From the NCBI GenBank assembly GCA_963855995.1, contig OY979718.1, positions 23,428,282-23,492,281 on the forward strand: a DNA stretch of 64,000 nt, given 5' to 3'. A program made the translations under genes and the position numbers. Shown here piece after piece: positions 34,762-47,000 of the stretch. Source of the stretch: Muricea muricata (Eukaryota > Cnidaria > Anthozoa > Malacalcyonacea > Plexauridae). The notes beneath the pieces were generated by a model that ran no database searches, was not told where the DNA came from, and saw only the letters and a program-made list of their open reading frames with translations. The number at the start of each line of letters is the position of its first letter. Position 1 is the stretch's first letter.

Positions 34762-35069
34762 ACATGATGGCTTCGAAATCCAATAGAGACTAGTGGTAAC
34801 GAAGCTCTCAAAAATCTTTTATGTATAAGCGACACATTTTTTCATGATGGGACTGGGATATCGAGAAAAATACATGTAGATGCATGCAGCTATATTGCAT
34901 TCAACTGAACAAGTGATAAACAAATTATCTTTTGTGTAATTTAAACGACGTTAGTTGCTAGGAATCAACTATATAGGTATAAGGTATTTGTTTTTGACAA
35001 AAAATAACAATTAGCATAAATAGCCCGATCAAATATACCGCTTTGATTTCCTATTTTGTTTTCATCGTC

Positions 35070-38000
35070 ATGCATGACTGTCGGGAAGAGGATGTCAAGT
35101 ATAAAAAGAATAAAATGAAGTTACAGCGCTTATCTCGCCGTCTTTGCCGTTCAAATATACATATTTCTTTCAATTCTGTCCTAACGCGATTACTACTCGT
35201 GTCTTTTGGGCTAAATATGTCATTTCTTGTCTTGCAAAGTAAGTTTTTTACTGATTGTTAAATATTTTTAGCATTTTATTGTTGTGTGTTTATTTGCTCT
35301 CGAGTCGAAACAAAGAACAAGGGTAGAGGGTAAAAAAGGTGCCTAAATATTTTCCGTCGCATACATACATACATGCGGTTTACATATTCAACAGGACAGG
35401 GGTAATTGCACTGAGGGTAGTTTAGGTCTCTCAAGTCAATCTCTTGAAAAGGGCTTGAATTTGAAAGATACATCCAGCAGTCGGCGTTTTCCAAACTCTG
35501 GCTAATTTTTTAAGCCCCGTTCACACGAGTCATTATTGTGAAGAAAATACATGGGGTAAATACATTTGATCAGCATGTTGTTTAGCAGTTCTAATTTTAA
35601 GGAGAGAGAATTATGTTGTAATATTAATACGTATAATGCACGCTCATTAGCTTATCACATTGCAGATTTTATTCAACTTATATTATAAATCATTGTATTG
35701 ATCATGGCGATAATGGGACGACAAATACACGAAATAGGATATATTGACCTGGGTATAAATTGTATAGTATATATAGTGATAACCTTTATTCAAAATGCGT
35801 TCATAAATTATAGGGCTTACCTGTAGATTCACCCATGTTGGTTTGCGAATTAGCAGAAATCAAAGTCGTAATGAGGAGACTGCGATTATCAATAACCAAA
35901 ATATTACAGCGGACAAAAATAGAAACAGCATACTTTTTTGCATAAAAGACGATGTTGCAGTGACAGCTGATGAGACGGTGTTAGCTGGAAAACAGTTTGA
36001 AAGAAAAGGTATGTTCTGTCTCAAGAATAATGCACATTGTGTGTCAACAGTGAAATTTTGAATTCAGCTTTAACTGCATTTCAGGAAGGTAATAATCGTA
36101 GAGTTCCTAAACAGTTACCATTAATGGGTAGGTTGTATATGAATGATAAAATCGCGTTGCTAGTGTACATTAGTGCAGCCGAGAGCACACGAATGTGTAG
36201 GTCCTTTCAATATAATTCACTGGTCAAGGATATTATGGGAGTGGTTCTTTACCCCCATATAGCAGCGGAAGTAATTAGTATGCAAGCTGCCATGTCGTCA
36301 TAGCAGGTCGCGGGACATCCAGCGGCGGAAGTAATTAGTATGCAAGCAGCAATAGGAGAGAATGGCGTCATTGTAGTAGGATGTCATAGTTGTAGCGCTA
36401 CAGGTGTCTAATGTAACACTTGTGTAGCGCAAACAGGTGTGTCATAGGGTAATCCGTAAGTATTCAAAATGGCGGCGGATGCTGACGCCATAAGTGTTGC
36501 GCTGCGGTGATGTAATGCTACGGTGATGTGGCGCACATGAGGTACGCGACGTCATAAGGGACTAGCGGCGGAAGTAGAGGATAAAGCGTGTATGAATTTG
36601 AGGGTGTTTATAAATTGTTTTTATAAATTTTCTATGTGAAAAGGGAGATGTGATTACGCATGCGTTGTGCACATTATTTTTGTCCCGTAACAATCTGGTT
36701 TGGGTATATAGGATGTTTTGATTGCAAGCAAGACAACAACAAGTCGTTTTTTAAAAGTCTCCCTCATTTTTAGTGGTGGCTATGGGTGCCCGTTTGATGG
36801 AGTAAACATTATTGTGAGAGAGTAATTGCGAAGGGCTTTTTTCGAATGGGTTGAACAAACGCAGAATATGTGTTTTGAAGTATATATTATAAAGTTTTTT
36901 ACAACAATAAAATGAAGAACGTTTTACGATAAATGTTTCAAGTAGAACTGTTCGAATAAAGTGTTTACGATACATGTTCAGCTTTCCAAAACAGAGTTGA
37001 GATCGTTGATAAAGCTTGAGCATTGTTCCTTTTCATTTTTGCTTCGTGAGTGGTCGGGAGGATTCGTAAAAAGACTCTTCGGGCACGCATTCTAAGTAAT
37101 TGCATGAATCTTGTTGAGCACAGAATAAACGATCTTTGTCGATAGTTTCTTTTTTGACTTTACGAACTATACGCATTGGAATCCGTGACGGCATCCTTTT
37201 TGTGTGCACAAGATTTTCCGTGTAAGCACTTCATCTTGACGAGTATGTGTTGTGAAGTGAGTTTTATACTGTTTGGCGATAACGTTATGGCTTATGGGGA
37301 TAACGTTATGCCTAATAGTAATATGGTTGAGTAAACATATAAAAGAGAACAGAAACAGTGTTTCCACATATTTATGAAGATATAGCTTTCTGGTTACAAG
37401 CATTTACGTAGGGCAACAGTTTATCTTTGGCTCTGTAGTGTTTTCCATGGTTTCTTTGACAATGGATTGTACGGTAGGCTCATCGCTGTGTAAATTCACC
37501 CATTTGGTATGACCTGTAGATCGGTGCTTTAATTTCACAGGCTAATAATTTTCGTCGTTGATTAACACACCTCCACGGACAGGCTGATGGTTTTCGTTGC
37601 GCAATGTGTTGTACATTTTGAGGATAACATATCCTTCAGGAATCTTACGGACCTCCGGTGCTTCCAAGGTGTATTTTAGCCACACGTCGTTTGGGACATC
37701 CGACCAGGTGACGGTTTGCACAGGCTTCTTCCTTGAAGAGGTTATTTTGGTTGCTGTGCTGTGTTTTCCTACAGGCTTGGTTTCCACACGTGTAGGCTCA
37801 GTACTGTTTACACCGAAGTGATAAGCATAGCATTCCCCAAATAAGTCTGCAAAAATTTGATTATCGGGTGGTGTGCCGGGCTTGTTATCCACCAACAAGT
37901 ATCCATACGGTTTTTCGGTCTCTCTGTAATAAGCATTCATAACGCGTACTCTGTTCTTGTCAAACATGCGTTCTCCAATAATTCCGATTTGTTTTCGATC

Positions 38001-41000
38001 GCTAAGACTTCGGAAGAGAGCCAAGTACTGGGTATTTCGGCTGATATCCGTATTATATTTCCCTTTAGGAAACATGTTTTGCAGCAATAAGATAACGCTG
38101 GTGTTTCGATGGCGGCCTTGTGTAAACAGTCGAGATACCACAGGACTGCCTGTCGCTTCAGCCATCAAATCGTCTAGGATGATGATGTTATTGTACCGTG
38201 CATTGATTTCACACAGATCTTCAGTAAGTTCGGGCACACCTCTTTCAAATCGGATGCTTTTTCCAAGCTATGTTTTCAACTCTTCGTAACATTCTTGCCA
38301 TTGATTGTAGTACCAAAAAATGCGAATACTCTTTTGCTCTTCGTCACGATACGATTGTTTTCCAAAATTTGTTGGACAAAATACGTTTTTCCGCTTTGTA
38401 TGGGACCCACAACCAAAAGTGAGAATTTATAGCGAAAGTTGAACTCCGGACAGGGTTTGGTTGCCAAAGGTGTCGTACGCGTTGCTGTTCTTGATCTTTT
38501 TGCGGGTGGCGAATGTTCACTTTGTTTTACACGCTTTTGTCCAGGCCTCTCAACGTTCACATAGGACATGGTCATATGCGGAGACCTTTCGACGCGGGGC
38601 TGCCATGACGACACCTGGGCTTGCTTAAGATAGGGTTTTCTCTCCTCAGAAGATAAGCCGGGAACTTGTAAAAGATGTGTACTGATATTCTTCAAATCAG
38701 GTCGTCCGCAAACCGGACAGGTCCGGCGAAATCGTCTTTGCATGTCTGCTCCAGTAAATGATTCCAGTTTAGATAGAAACACGATTCTATATACTATTGC
38801 TTTGAGGGAGCAGTGGTCTGGAAATTCTCTAAAGCTTCTGTGAAGCTACTGTGAAGCTTCTGTGAAGCTTCTGTGAAGCTTCTGTCAAGTTTCTGTCAAG
38901 CTTCTGTTAAGTTTCTATCAAGCTTCTGTCCAGCTTCTGCCAAGCTTCTGTCTTGTTTCTGTGTATAAATGGTCGTACATAACCGAGAATTCGCTTATTT
39001 TGCATTGAAATTCGTAAGACAATGGACAGTCTGTACAGCGAGGAAAATTCTATGGAAAGCCATACCGAAGACGATGACAGCATTACGACAGAAGAGCGTG
39101 CTGAAAACAGTTCTGAAGAAGAACAAAGCAGCATCCCAACTGAAGACAGTTCTGAAGAGGAAATCGATCCCTGGAGTACATTGATCAACGACGCGGCGTC
39201 CAAGGTCCGGGATCAGTACGATGACATCTTGCAAGCGCTTCTCATGGAGGGTCATGACGAAAGCAAAGCGAAAGAGGAAGCCTTTGCGCAAATTCTACCT
39301 GTTTTTCAAAAGGAATTAGGCGATGCCTACATGGATAACTTGGCATGGATAAAAGCGTTGAAAAAAGATCCCATCCACAAAAAGATCATGGCGACCCGAG
39401 ATGATTATGTGAACAACAATATGTTTGATCCGGATGAAGCTATAGCAGCGGCCGTAAAGAAGAGAAAGTTTTTGCTGGAACGGCTTTTAGAGGGTCAAGG
39501 ACGTTTTCCAGAACAATGAATCCAAACATTATAGATTAACTATTGCCCTAAGTAATGCCTCAGTCACTTGTAACCACGGCCCCCCCACCCCCGGGACATA
39601 GCGGGGACGTTCAAAAATATAACGGGGATTTAACGCCATTTAACAGCGCAATATGCCCCGTAGTGCCGTGGAATTAACTACGAATTTTAACACCGGGGAA
39701 TCAACCGGGATTTAACAGCCGGTCTTAAAATGGCGTCCCACAAAACAACTTGTAGAAAGTATGATTTTTAATATGTTTATGTATCCTTAGCAACTCATAA
39801 ACTTACAGTAGGTATACATTAAATCAGGTTTTACCTTATTTATTTCAGCAATATTAAAAGATCTATTTGAAATTTGATATGCATGATTGAACGCAATTTA
39901 TAAACACGAGCTATATATTTGTTATATTAACTGTTACTATTTTCTTGTTATATTGGCGTACTATTTTTAACACTTCATAAGGTTTTAAATTAATGTGTGA
40001 TCTGGTTGATTTGGATGTTTTGAGGCCCTGCCATACTGGGGGTTTAACAAGTAACTTTGCACCAGGGGCGGGGAAATTAACAGTTTTTAACACTTGGTTA
40101 GTGTTAAGTTCCCCGCTATGTCCCGGGGGTGGGGGGAGGGGGGGGCGTGGTTACAAATGACTGAGGCATAAATGCTTGTAATAAGAACTAAGCTATATCT
40201 TAGCGTAAAGCACGACAAACTCGCGAAAATGCGCGTGGTCAAAGATTTACTGAAAGCCAACTATACAGTCGGCCCTTCTTCGTATGCTCCGATCAATCAA
40301 ATCGTTGCTCCTTTTGGATTTGGGTCGATGTGCGGCCCATAGCAAAACCAGAATGCCGTCACGGATTTCAGTGCGTAGTTGGTAAACTCAAAAAAGAATC
40401 TGTCGACAAAGATCGTTTATTCTGTGCGCAACAAGATTCATGCAATTACTACGAATACGTGCCCGAAGAGTCTTTTTACGAATTTTCCCAACCACTCATG
40501 AAGCAAAATGAAAAAGAACAATGCATAAGCTTTATCAACGATCTCAACTCTGTTTTGGAAAATTGAACAGGTATCGTAAACACTTTATTCGAACAGTTCT
40601 AATTGAAACATTTATCGTAAAACGTTCTACATTTTATTGTTGTAGACAACTTTATAATATATATTTCAAAAACAAATATTCTATTGTTCAACCCCTCCGA
40701 AAAAGCCCTTCGCTGTCATGTCACTGGGACATGTCAGCGTGGATATTCCGTTAAAAATCACAAAGATGCGAAGACAAAAAACATTGAAGCGAAACGCATG
40801 AAAAAGGTCTATCGTATTGTTTATAAACGTGTAATTGTTGAAGATTACGAAACATTACCTTATGGGTATTAATTGAATATTTATGATACAGAGTATGTAA
40901 CACTTTGAAATACATCTTAATATAAAATCGTTTGAATTGTTAATTTTGAATGTTCAGTTTATAATAATGGTCCAAATTCACCCCTGTCTGTTCCTCCAGC

Positions 41001-44000
41001 GTTTTGATCTGTTTTGTATTCTTTGCACCAAGGTCCCACATCATCATTTCCTTGGCATTCATGTGGTAAGTAAAGTCGTTCCCTTGGCGAACAGCATGCA
41101 CTTCTAAACGTGCGAATGTTTCTAGATTTAGTCTTTTTATAGCACGACTTTCATCGCATCGAGAAACTTGCTCATGATGTCATAATCTTCTGAAATATAA
41201 CCATGACGAACGCATGCGTACCAAACTTTTTCGATAAACCCTTGGTCACTATATATTTGATCATCACCATCAAAATCGAAAATCCATTTCTCTTGGTCTT
41301 CTTTCGGTAACTCGCAGAAAATCTTACTGTGCAAATTTGAAAAACACACGAAGCACGAGCTTATTTTTAGCCATAAACAGTATATCGACAGTCATCTTGC
41401 AAGCGATCTAGCGAATATGATAGAAACGAAATAAACAACGCTTTTAAGAGAGGGGTGGCGGAAATTCCACTCTCAAATGTTACAATAGTTTAAAAGTCTC
41501 GTGTTTTAAACGTTCGGGTCGCGAGACCATTTCATTTTATAGGATAACTGGAATCCAATCCGATTTCAGTAAGACATGTCTTCGTAGACGTCCGGGTCGC
41601 GCTACCTTACGTAGCATTACATCACCGTAGCGCTACACTTATTGCGTCAGCATCCGCTGCCATTTTGAATACTTACGAATTACCCTATGACACACCTGTA
41701 GCGCTACACAACTGTTACATTACACACCTGTAGCGCTACAACTATGATATCCTACTACAATGACGTCATTCTCTCTTATGACTGCTTGCATAATCATTAC
41801 TTCCGCCGCTGGATGTCCCGCGACCTGTTATGACGTCTGGCAGCTTGCACACTAATTACTTCCGCTGCTATATGGAGGGTAAAGAACTACTTATGGGCCA
41901 GTGAAAAATGTTGTCGCTTGACCGCTTTTCCCGCGATTAATTCATTACATATATGTTATTATGAAAGCGAAGCTGTGCAGTTTGAGTAACACGTGTAGCA
42001 AAGGCACAAAAATTAGCGACAAACTATGCATGGTTGATTAGTTTTAGCGTGTAAACAATTTGCTTTTATCGATGACCTATGCGCAATCATGGATTGTTAC
42101 AGAAATGGATTGGAAACTCGTCGTCATTTGTGATGTTTTCAGCGTGCTGCTGGCGTTTCAACCTAGCTGCAAATTATGACATCACTAACTCTTCAAAACC
42201 TGCACGTTTAGCAATAATACAGCTGAACATTTTAGTCTAAAAACAAATAAATATGGCTAAACCAATCTACAATGAAGTATCTATGTATTGTCAGTAAATT
42301 TTAGAAAATATTTCAAGAATTAAACAGTTAAAAATGCATCCCAAATTTTAGTTTAATCATCGATAGTCTTGGGATGCCATTTTCGTAGCTACAAAAAATA
42401 AACATTCCACAACAAAGACGAAAAACATTTACCTCAAATACTTTGTCGTGGCATAGGCATGTTTGTAAATTAACAAGACCAGTTTAGGCTTCAAAATTAC
42501 TGTTTGAACGCGAAAAATATGGCAAAATAAAGAAAATAGCGAAAACCGTTAGCATATTCGCAATACTCGTGACATCACGAATCGCAAGTAGGTTTCAACA
42601 CTGACGCCACCTAGTGTCCTATCCATTTCTTAAACTATCCATGGCGCAATCAATGAAATATCGTGGTTCAGTGCACTGTTTTAGTTATCATAGAGTTAAC
42701 TTAAAACTATCATCACTGCCCACTTCTTCACCGAAGCCAAGTCCTCAGGGAGTCGTCAGTGTTTACCGACGAATCAAATATAGGTCAATTTCGAATTCCC
42801 TACCCTTTTCAATGAGGGAGACCCCGATACCCCGCCCCTCGGTACGCCCTCTAGTTACCACATCGCTTGTAAAAGCACAGTTTTGAATTCGGCTTCAATG
42901 GACCGATTGCATTATGGACAGAATTTTGAGAAAAGTTGAAGTTTCCAGTTACCATTTCTCGATGTTGGTATCCATTGAAGTTTTCAGTTACCATTTCTCG
43001 ATGTTGGTATCCATTTTTCGTGCGTGATACAAAAATGTACAAAATTTGCAATCTTCACAGGCTTACATAAACACAGGCTGAAAAAAAATTTTGCCCATAG
43101 TGCAATCGGTCCATTAATTAATGTAATATATAGGCACGTAATAACTGTGGAATGCCTAAAATGATGACTCCTTAATTAATGAGTTGGTTGACAAATGCAT
43201 AAATGTGCTCCATGGGTGTAATTTAGTGTATACGTTAGGCTCTAGATCTGTATACGCAGCCTGCCATTGTACAGTGCTGGGGTCGCCGGTGGTATAAAGT
43301 ACACGAAGTGTATAGTACCTTAAACGTTTGGCAAAATTAGATGTTTCGATCAAAACATCGAATTTCAATTGCTTTATCGTTTCAGGTCGTGAAACAATCT
43401 GTCTTTTTCTTGTGTGATAGCATGGAAGACGTCGGCATGTGAACCCTTATATAAATTACTTAGGAAGGAATGTCCCAGTTTTTATGTATCAATATGTGTT
43501 TTTCACTGTATTGCTTCACAACTCACAAGGCGTCCCAGACAAAACGAAAAATATGGAAGTAATCATTTTGTTGGGGTTCGAATGCCTTAGGGTTAGTACT
43601 CTATATAAACAATCAAACCAATTGAGTCCATGCGCTGCCTAACCGCGTTAGGTACGCACTACTAATCACGGTAATTAACCTGATAAATTGCAAAATTTGT
43701 TCAGAGAGCGGCGTTAATTTTTGCCAAAACTTTATTCATGCATGAATTATACGTGTCCCGATATTTTAATTCACGTATGGACTTACATACTGCTTAATGA
43801 TATAGGTAGCCTGCACTCAGGCCGTACGAGGAAAATACGATAGCTAACCCTAGCACTGAGATTTTTCGCAGTGGCAACACCACGGATACTTAATCTTCAA
43901 AGAAACCTCACAACAGCACTTGTAGCTTTTGACATCATTTATATTCAGTTGTTTTCCTAACAAATATTGCTTATATGTATGTTTGACAGTTATACCATCA

Positions 44001-47000
44001 CCTCGAGTGACATATGAGTTGATATATTTGACAATTAGATTACGAGCTCGTGATTTCTATGCGGTGATAGCTGATGAGGGCGAAGCCCGAATAAACTATC
44101 ACCGCATAGAAATCGAGAGCGAGTAATCTAATTGTTTTAGTAGAATCAGAGGTCAAACATGAAATATTCAACAAAAAATTTGATTTTTAAGCAATTTTTT
44201 TAAAAGAAATCTCTACAGGAAGATGATTTTGAGGCCTTTTTACTTAACTTTCCTCCGATTATGGCAGCAAATCTGGCTAAAAACTTCTGGGACAGTTCAG
44301 CAAGTAATTTAAGAGAACTTGTCTCAACTGCCTTGGGGCTAACTGGTAAATGGTCTTCACCTGGTGGGGAAGCGAAGCTCTTCACTAGTGTTAATTTAAA
44401 CATAAAATGGCTTGGGAAGAAATCTAAACGGTTATCTTTGTCTGGTGATCCATTAAAGATAGATGATCTATCTGAGGTATTTAAGTCTTTGATTAAACTA
44501 TCGGCTGAGAATTTGTCGAGCGAAGCAGAGGTATGTAATGACTTTTCTATCCCCACCGAGCAAGAAATATCGACAAGCTCTATTGGTGAGAATTCAGCTC
44601 ACTTAGTTAATGATTCAACACTGGTGAATGATAGCACAAAGCTTCTAGACAGTGGTGACTTGCTCTCATTAAATAGCATAAAGTCAGTAGACAGTAGTAC
44701 ATCAGAAGTAGCAGTAAATTCAAGTTCTCTATTCTCAGCGAATGAATCGACACAAGATGGTAACGGTAAAACGAATGTTGTAGTTAGTGATGATTTGCTC
44801 CCAGAAAGCATTTTAAAATCGATGAACACCAGATTTTGTCAAACCGAATCGAAGATTGAGCATCTTGAACAAAATATGCATGACAGCTTGAGCGGCATGA
44901 TGAAAGACATCAGTAACCTAAAAGATCGTCTTTCTGTGAGTAATTCCGGTGATAAGTACATGGTCGCTTTACAAAATGAAAATGAAAAGTTAAAAACGAA
45001 GAATGAATTTCTTGTCGAGAGACTTAATAATGCATTGTTCGCTGCTTCAGACCTCAACACGCGAGTAAAAGAGCTTGAGAGGGAAAAATCTTGTTTAGTG
45101 ACAGCTATTAAACTGGTTCAGTCAAGCGATAAATTACCTTCCGATGATTGCGAAACCAGCAAAGCGTCAAATTCTAATGATGCTGAAGTAGTTCAAGTGG
45201 ATCAAAACAATGTTGTTCAGCACTCAAAACCTGAATCGATTACATTATCAGATGACGAAAGCTTCCATCATATTCGTCCTTTAAAACGAAAATATAAATC
45301 CAAAAAAGCGAAAAATCGCTCTAAATCTAAAACTCAGCAAGACTCCTCTACCGTTAAGCAATCTGCACATGTCACTGTGGACTCTCAAAATGATAGTGTG
45401 ATAATCAATCATGATGCTAGCTCTAAACTAGAGAGTGATCCTAACTTTAAGTCACCAAGTAGTCGAGGGAAAAAAGTTACAGTTATTGCAGGAGATTCTA
45501 TTATAAAGAATATACAAGGCTGGCGATTGTCGACCCCCCAAAATCATGTTGTTGTTAAGAGCTTTGCAGGAGCCACCTCGACAGATATGGAAGACTATCT
45601 ACGGCCAATTATTCGTAAAGAGCCTAATAAAATTATTCTACATGTCGGGACAAACGATATAAGTCATCAGCCAGCTAGTAGAGTAGCACAAGGAATTGCT
45701 AATCTCGGTACTCAAATTGTTCAGGATTCGCCTGCAACCAGTATAGTCATATCTAGTATCCTACTTAGAACAGACAAGCCTGAGCTTTCGAAGAAAGTGA
45801 TTGAGGCCAATAAACTTTTAAAGGCCTTTTGTGATCAAAATAATTGGGATTTTATGAATCATACAACAACTATCGACTCCTCTAGTTTGAATATGAGAGG
45901 TTTACACCTTAATCGTAAGGGTACTACAACTATAGCTAGTAACATTTCCAACTATATCCAAAATTCATAGCTTATTGACTGTGCACAGTCAGTTTCTATA
46001 TCCTCATTAACTTATAGTAATAGCGACAAAGTCAATATTGTTAATAATGTTTTTCGTAAGGGCCTTACTATGGCCTCTCTTAACATAAACAGTTTGCTTG
46101 CCCATATTGACGATTTAAGAGTGATTATTGATAACTCTAACATTGATATTTTAGCTATAAATGAAACCAAGCTTGATTTCTCTGTCGATGATGATCAGGT
46201 CTATTTAACGGGGTTCGATATTATTAGAAAAGATCGATTACATAATGGTAGGAGTGGCGGTGGAGTATGTGTATATATTTGCGAAGCAGTTTAAACTTTC
46301 GTATTCGTGAGGATTTGTTGAATGACAACCTCGAATGTATTGTAGTTGAGATCAGTAATTCTCGTTCAAAGCCATTTCTTGTCGGTACTTGGTACAGGCC
46401 CCCAAATTCTCCTTCTGATCTCTTTTCTTACTTCGAAACCCTACTGGATAAAATTGATTCCGAAAATTACGAATTTCATTTGCTTGGTGACCTAAATTGT
46501 AATATGCTGTCATTACTGCCAGAACGTAATACTTGTAGTTCGGAGCTCATGAATATTCTAGATATTTTTGACTTTCATCAACTAATCACTGAACCAACTA
46601 GAATAACGTTAGACTCGCAAACTTTAATTGATTTATGTATTACAAACTCCTGATAAAATAACAGCATCTGGTACACTTTCGCTTGGTATTAGTGATCACT
46701 CACTTGACTATTTAGTTCGCAAATCCAGCTACCCTAAAGGGGGGGGAGGGGGGATAATAAGCCAATTATTAGAAGAGATTTTAAACATTTCAATGAAACT
46801 GACTTTTTGCGTGATTTGAATTTGATAAATTTTGACGAAGCGTGTCATTTTGATAATCCGAACGAAATGTGGCAGAATTGGGTAACCAAATTTATGTCGG
46901 TAATCAACAAACATGCACCTCTTAAGAAAAAGCGTTTAGGGAAAAAGAAATCGCCGTGGATTACCCCGGAAGTTTTCTCAAAAATGCGCCAAAGAGATTC

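Larger units (their letters stand above)
36215..41906. mobile_element. Virus-like element with packaging-type ATPase and long inverted ends
   Basis: About 350 bp at 36215-36560 is mirrored at about 41590-41906. Shared phrases include GGTCGCGGGACATCCAGCGG, GGCGGAAGTAAT, TGTAGCGCTACAGGTGT and GTAAGTATTCAAAATGGC, with outer tips TTCACTGG/CCAGTGAA. A second inverted duplication lies further in (36825-37197 against 40348-40720). Between them: a minus-strand ATPase relic, a plus-strand acidic ORF, GRF-type zinc-finger ORFs and a minus-strand frameshifted ORF. An FtsK/HerA ATPase with an N-terminal zinc motif suggests relationship to Polinton/adintovirus-like DNA viruses. No DNA polymerase, integrase or major capsid gene is seen, so it is either a reduced derivative or a distinct small family. 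No target duplication is clear. It sits in the MGAT4C-like intron. Confidence 0.65.

Noticed and set aside
37597..38289. Plus-strand ORFs of 74-110 codons
   Set aside because: Shadows of the minus-strand ATPase relic.
43439..43642. A 67-codon ORF in the MGAT4C-like intron
   Set aside because: No family similarity, codon pattern or splice context.
44599..45060. Minus-strand ORFs inside LINE ORF1
   Set aside because: Shadows of the intact plus-strand ORF1.
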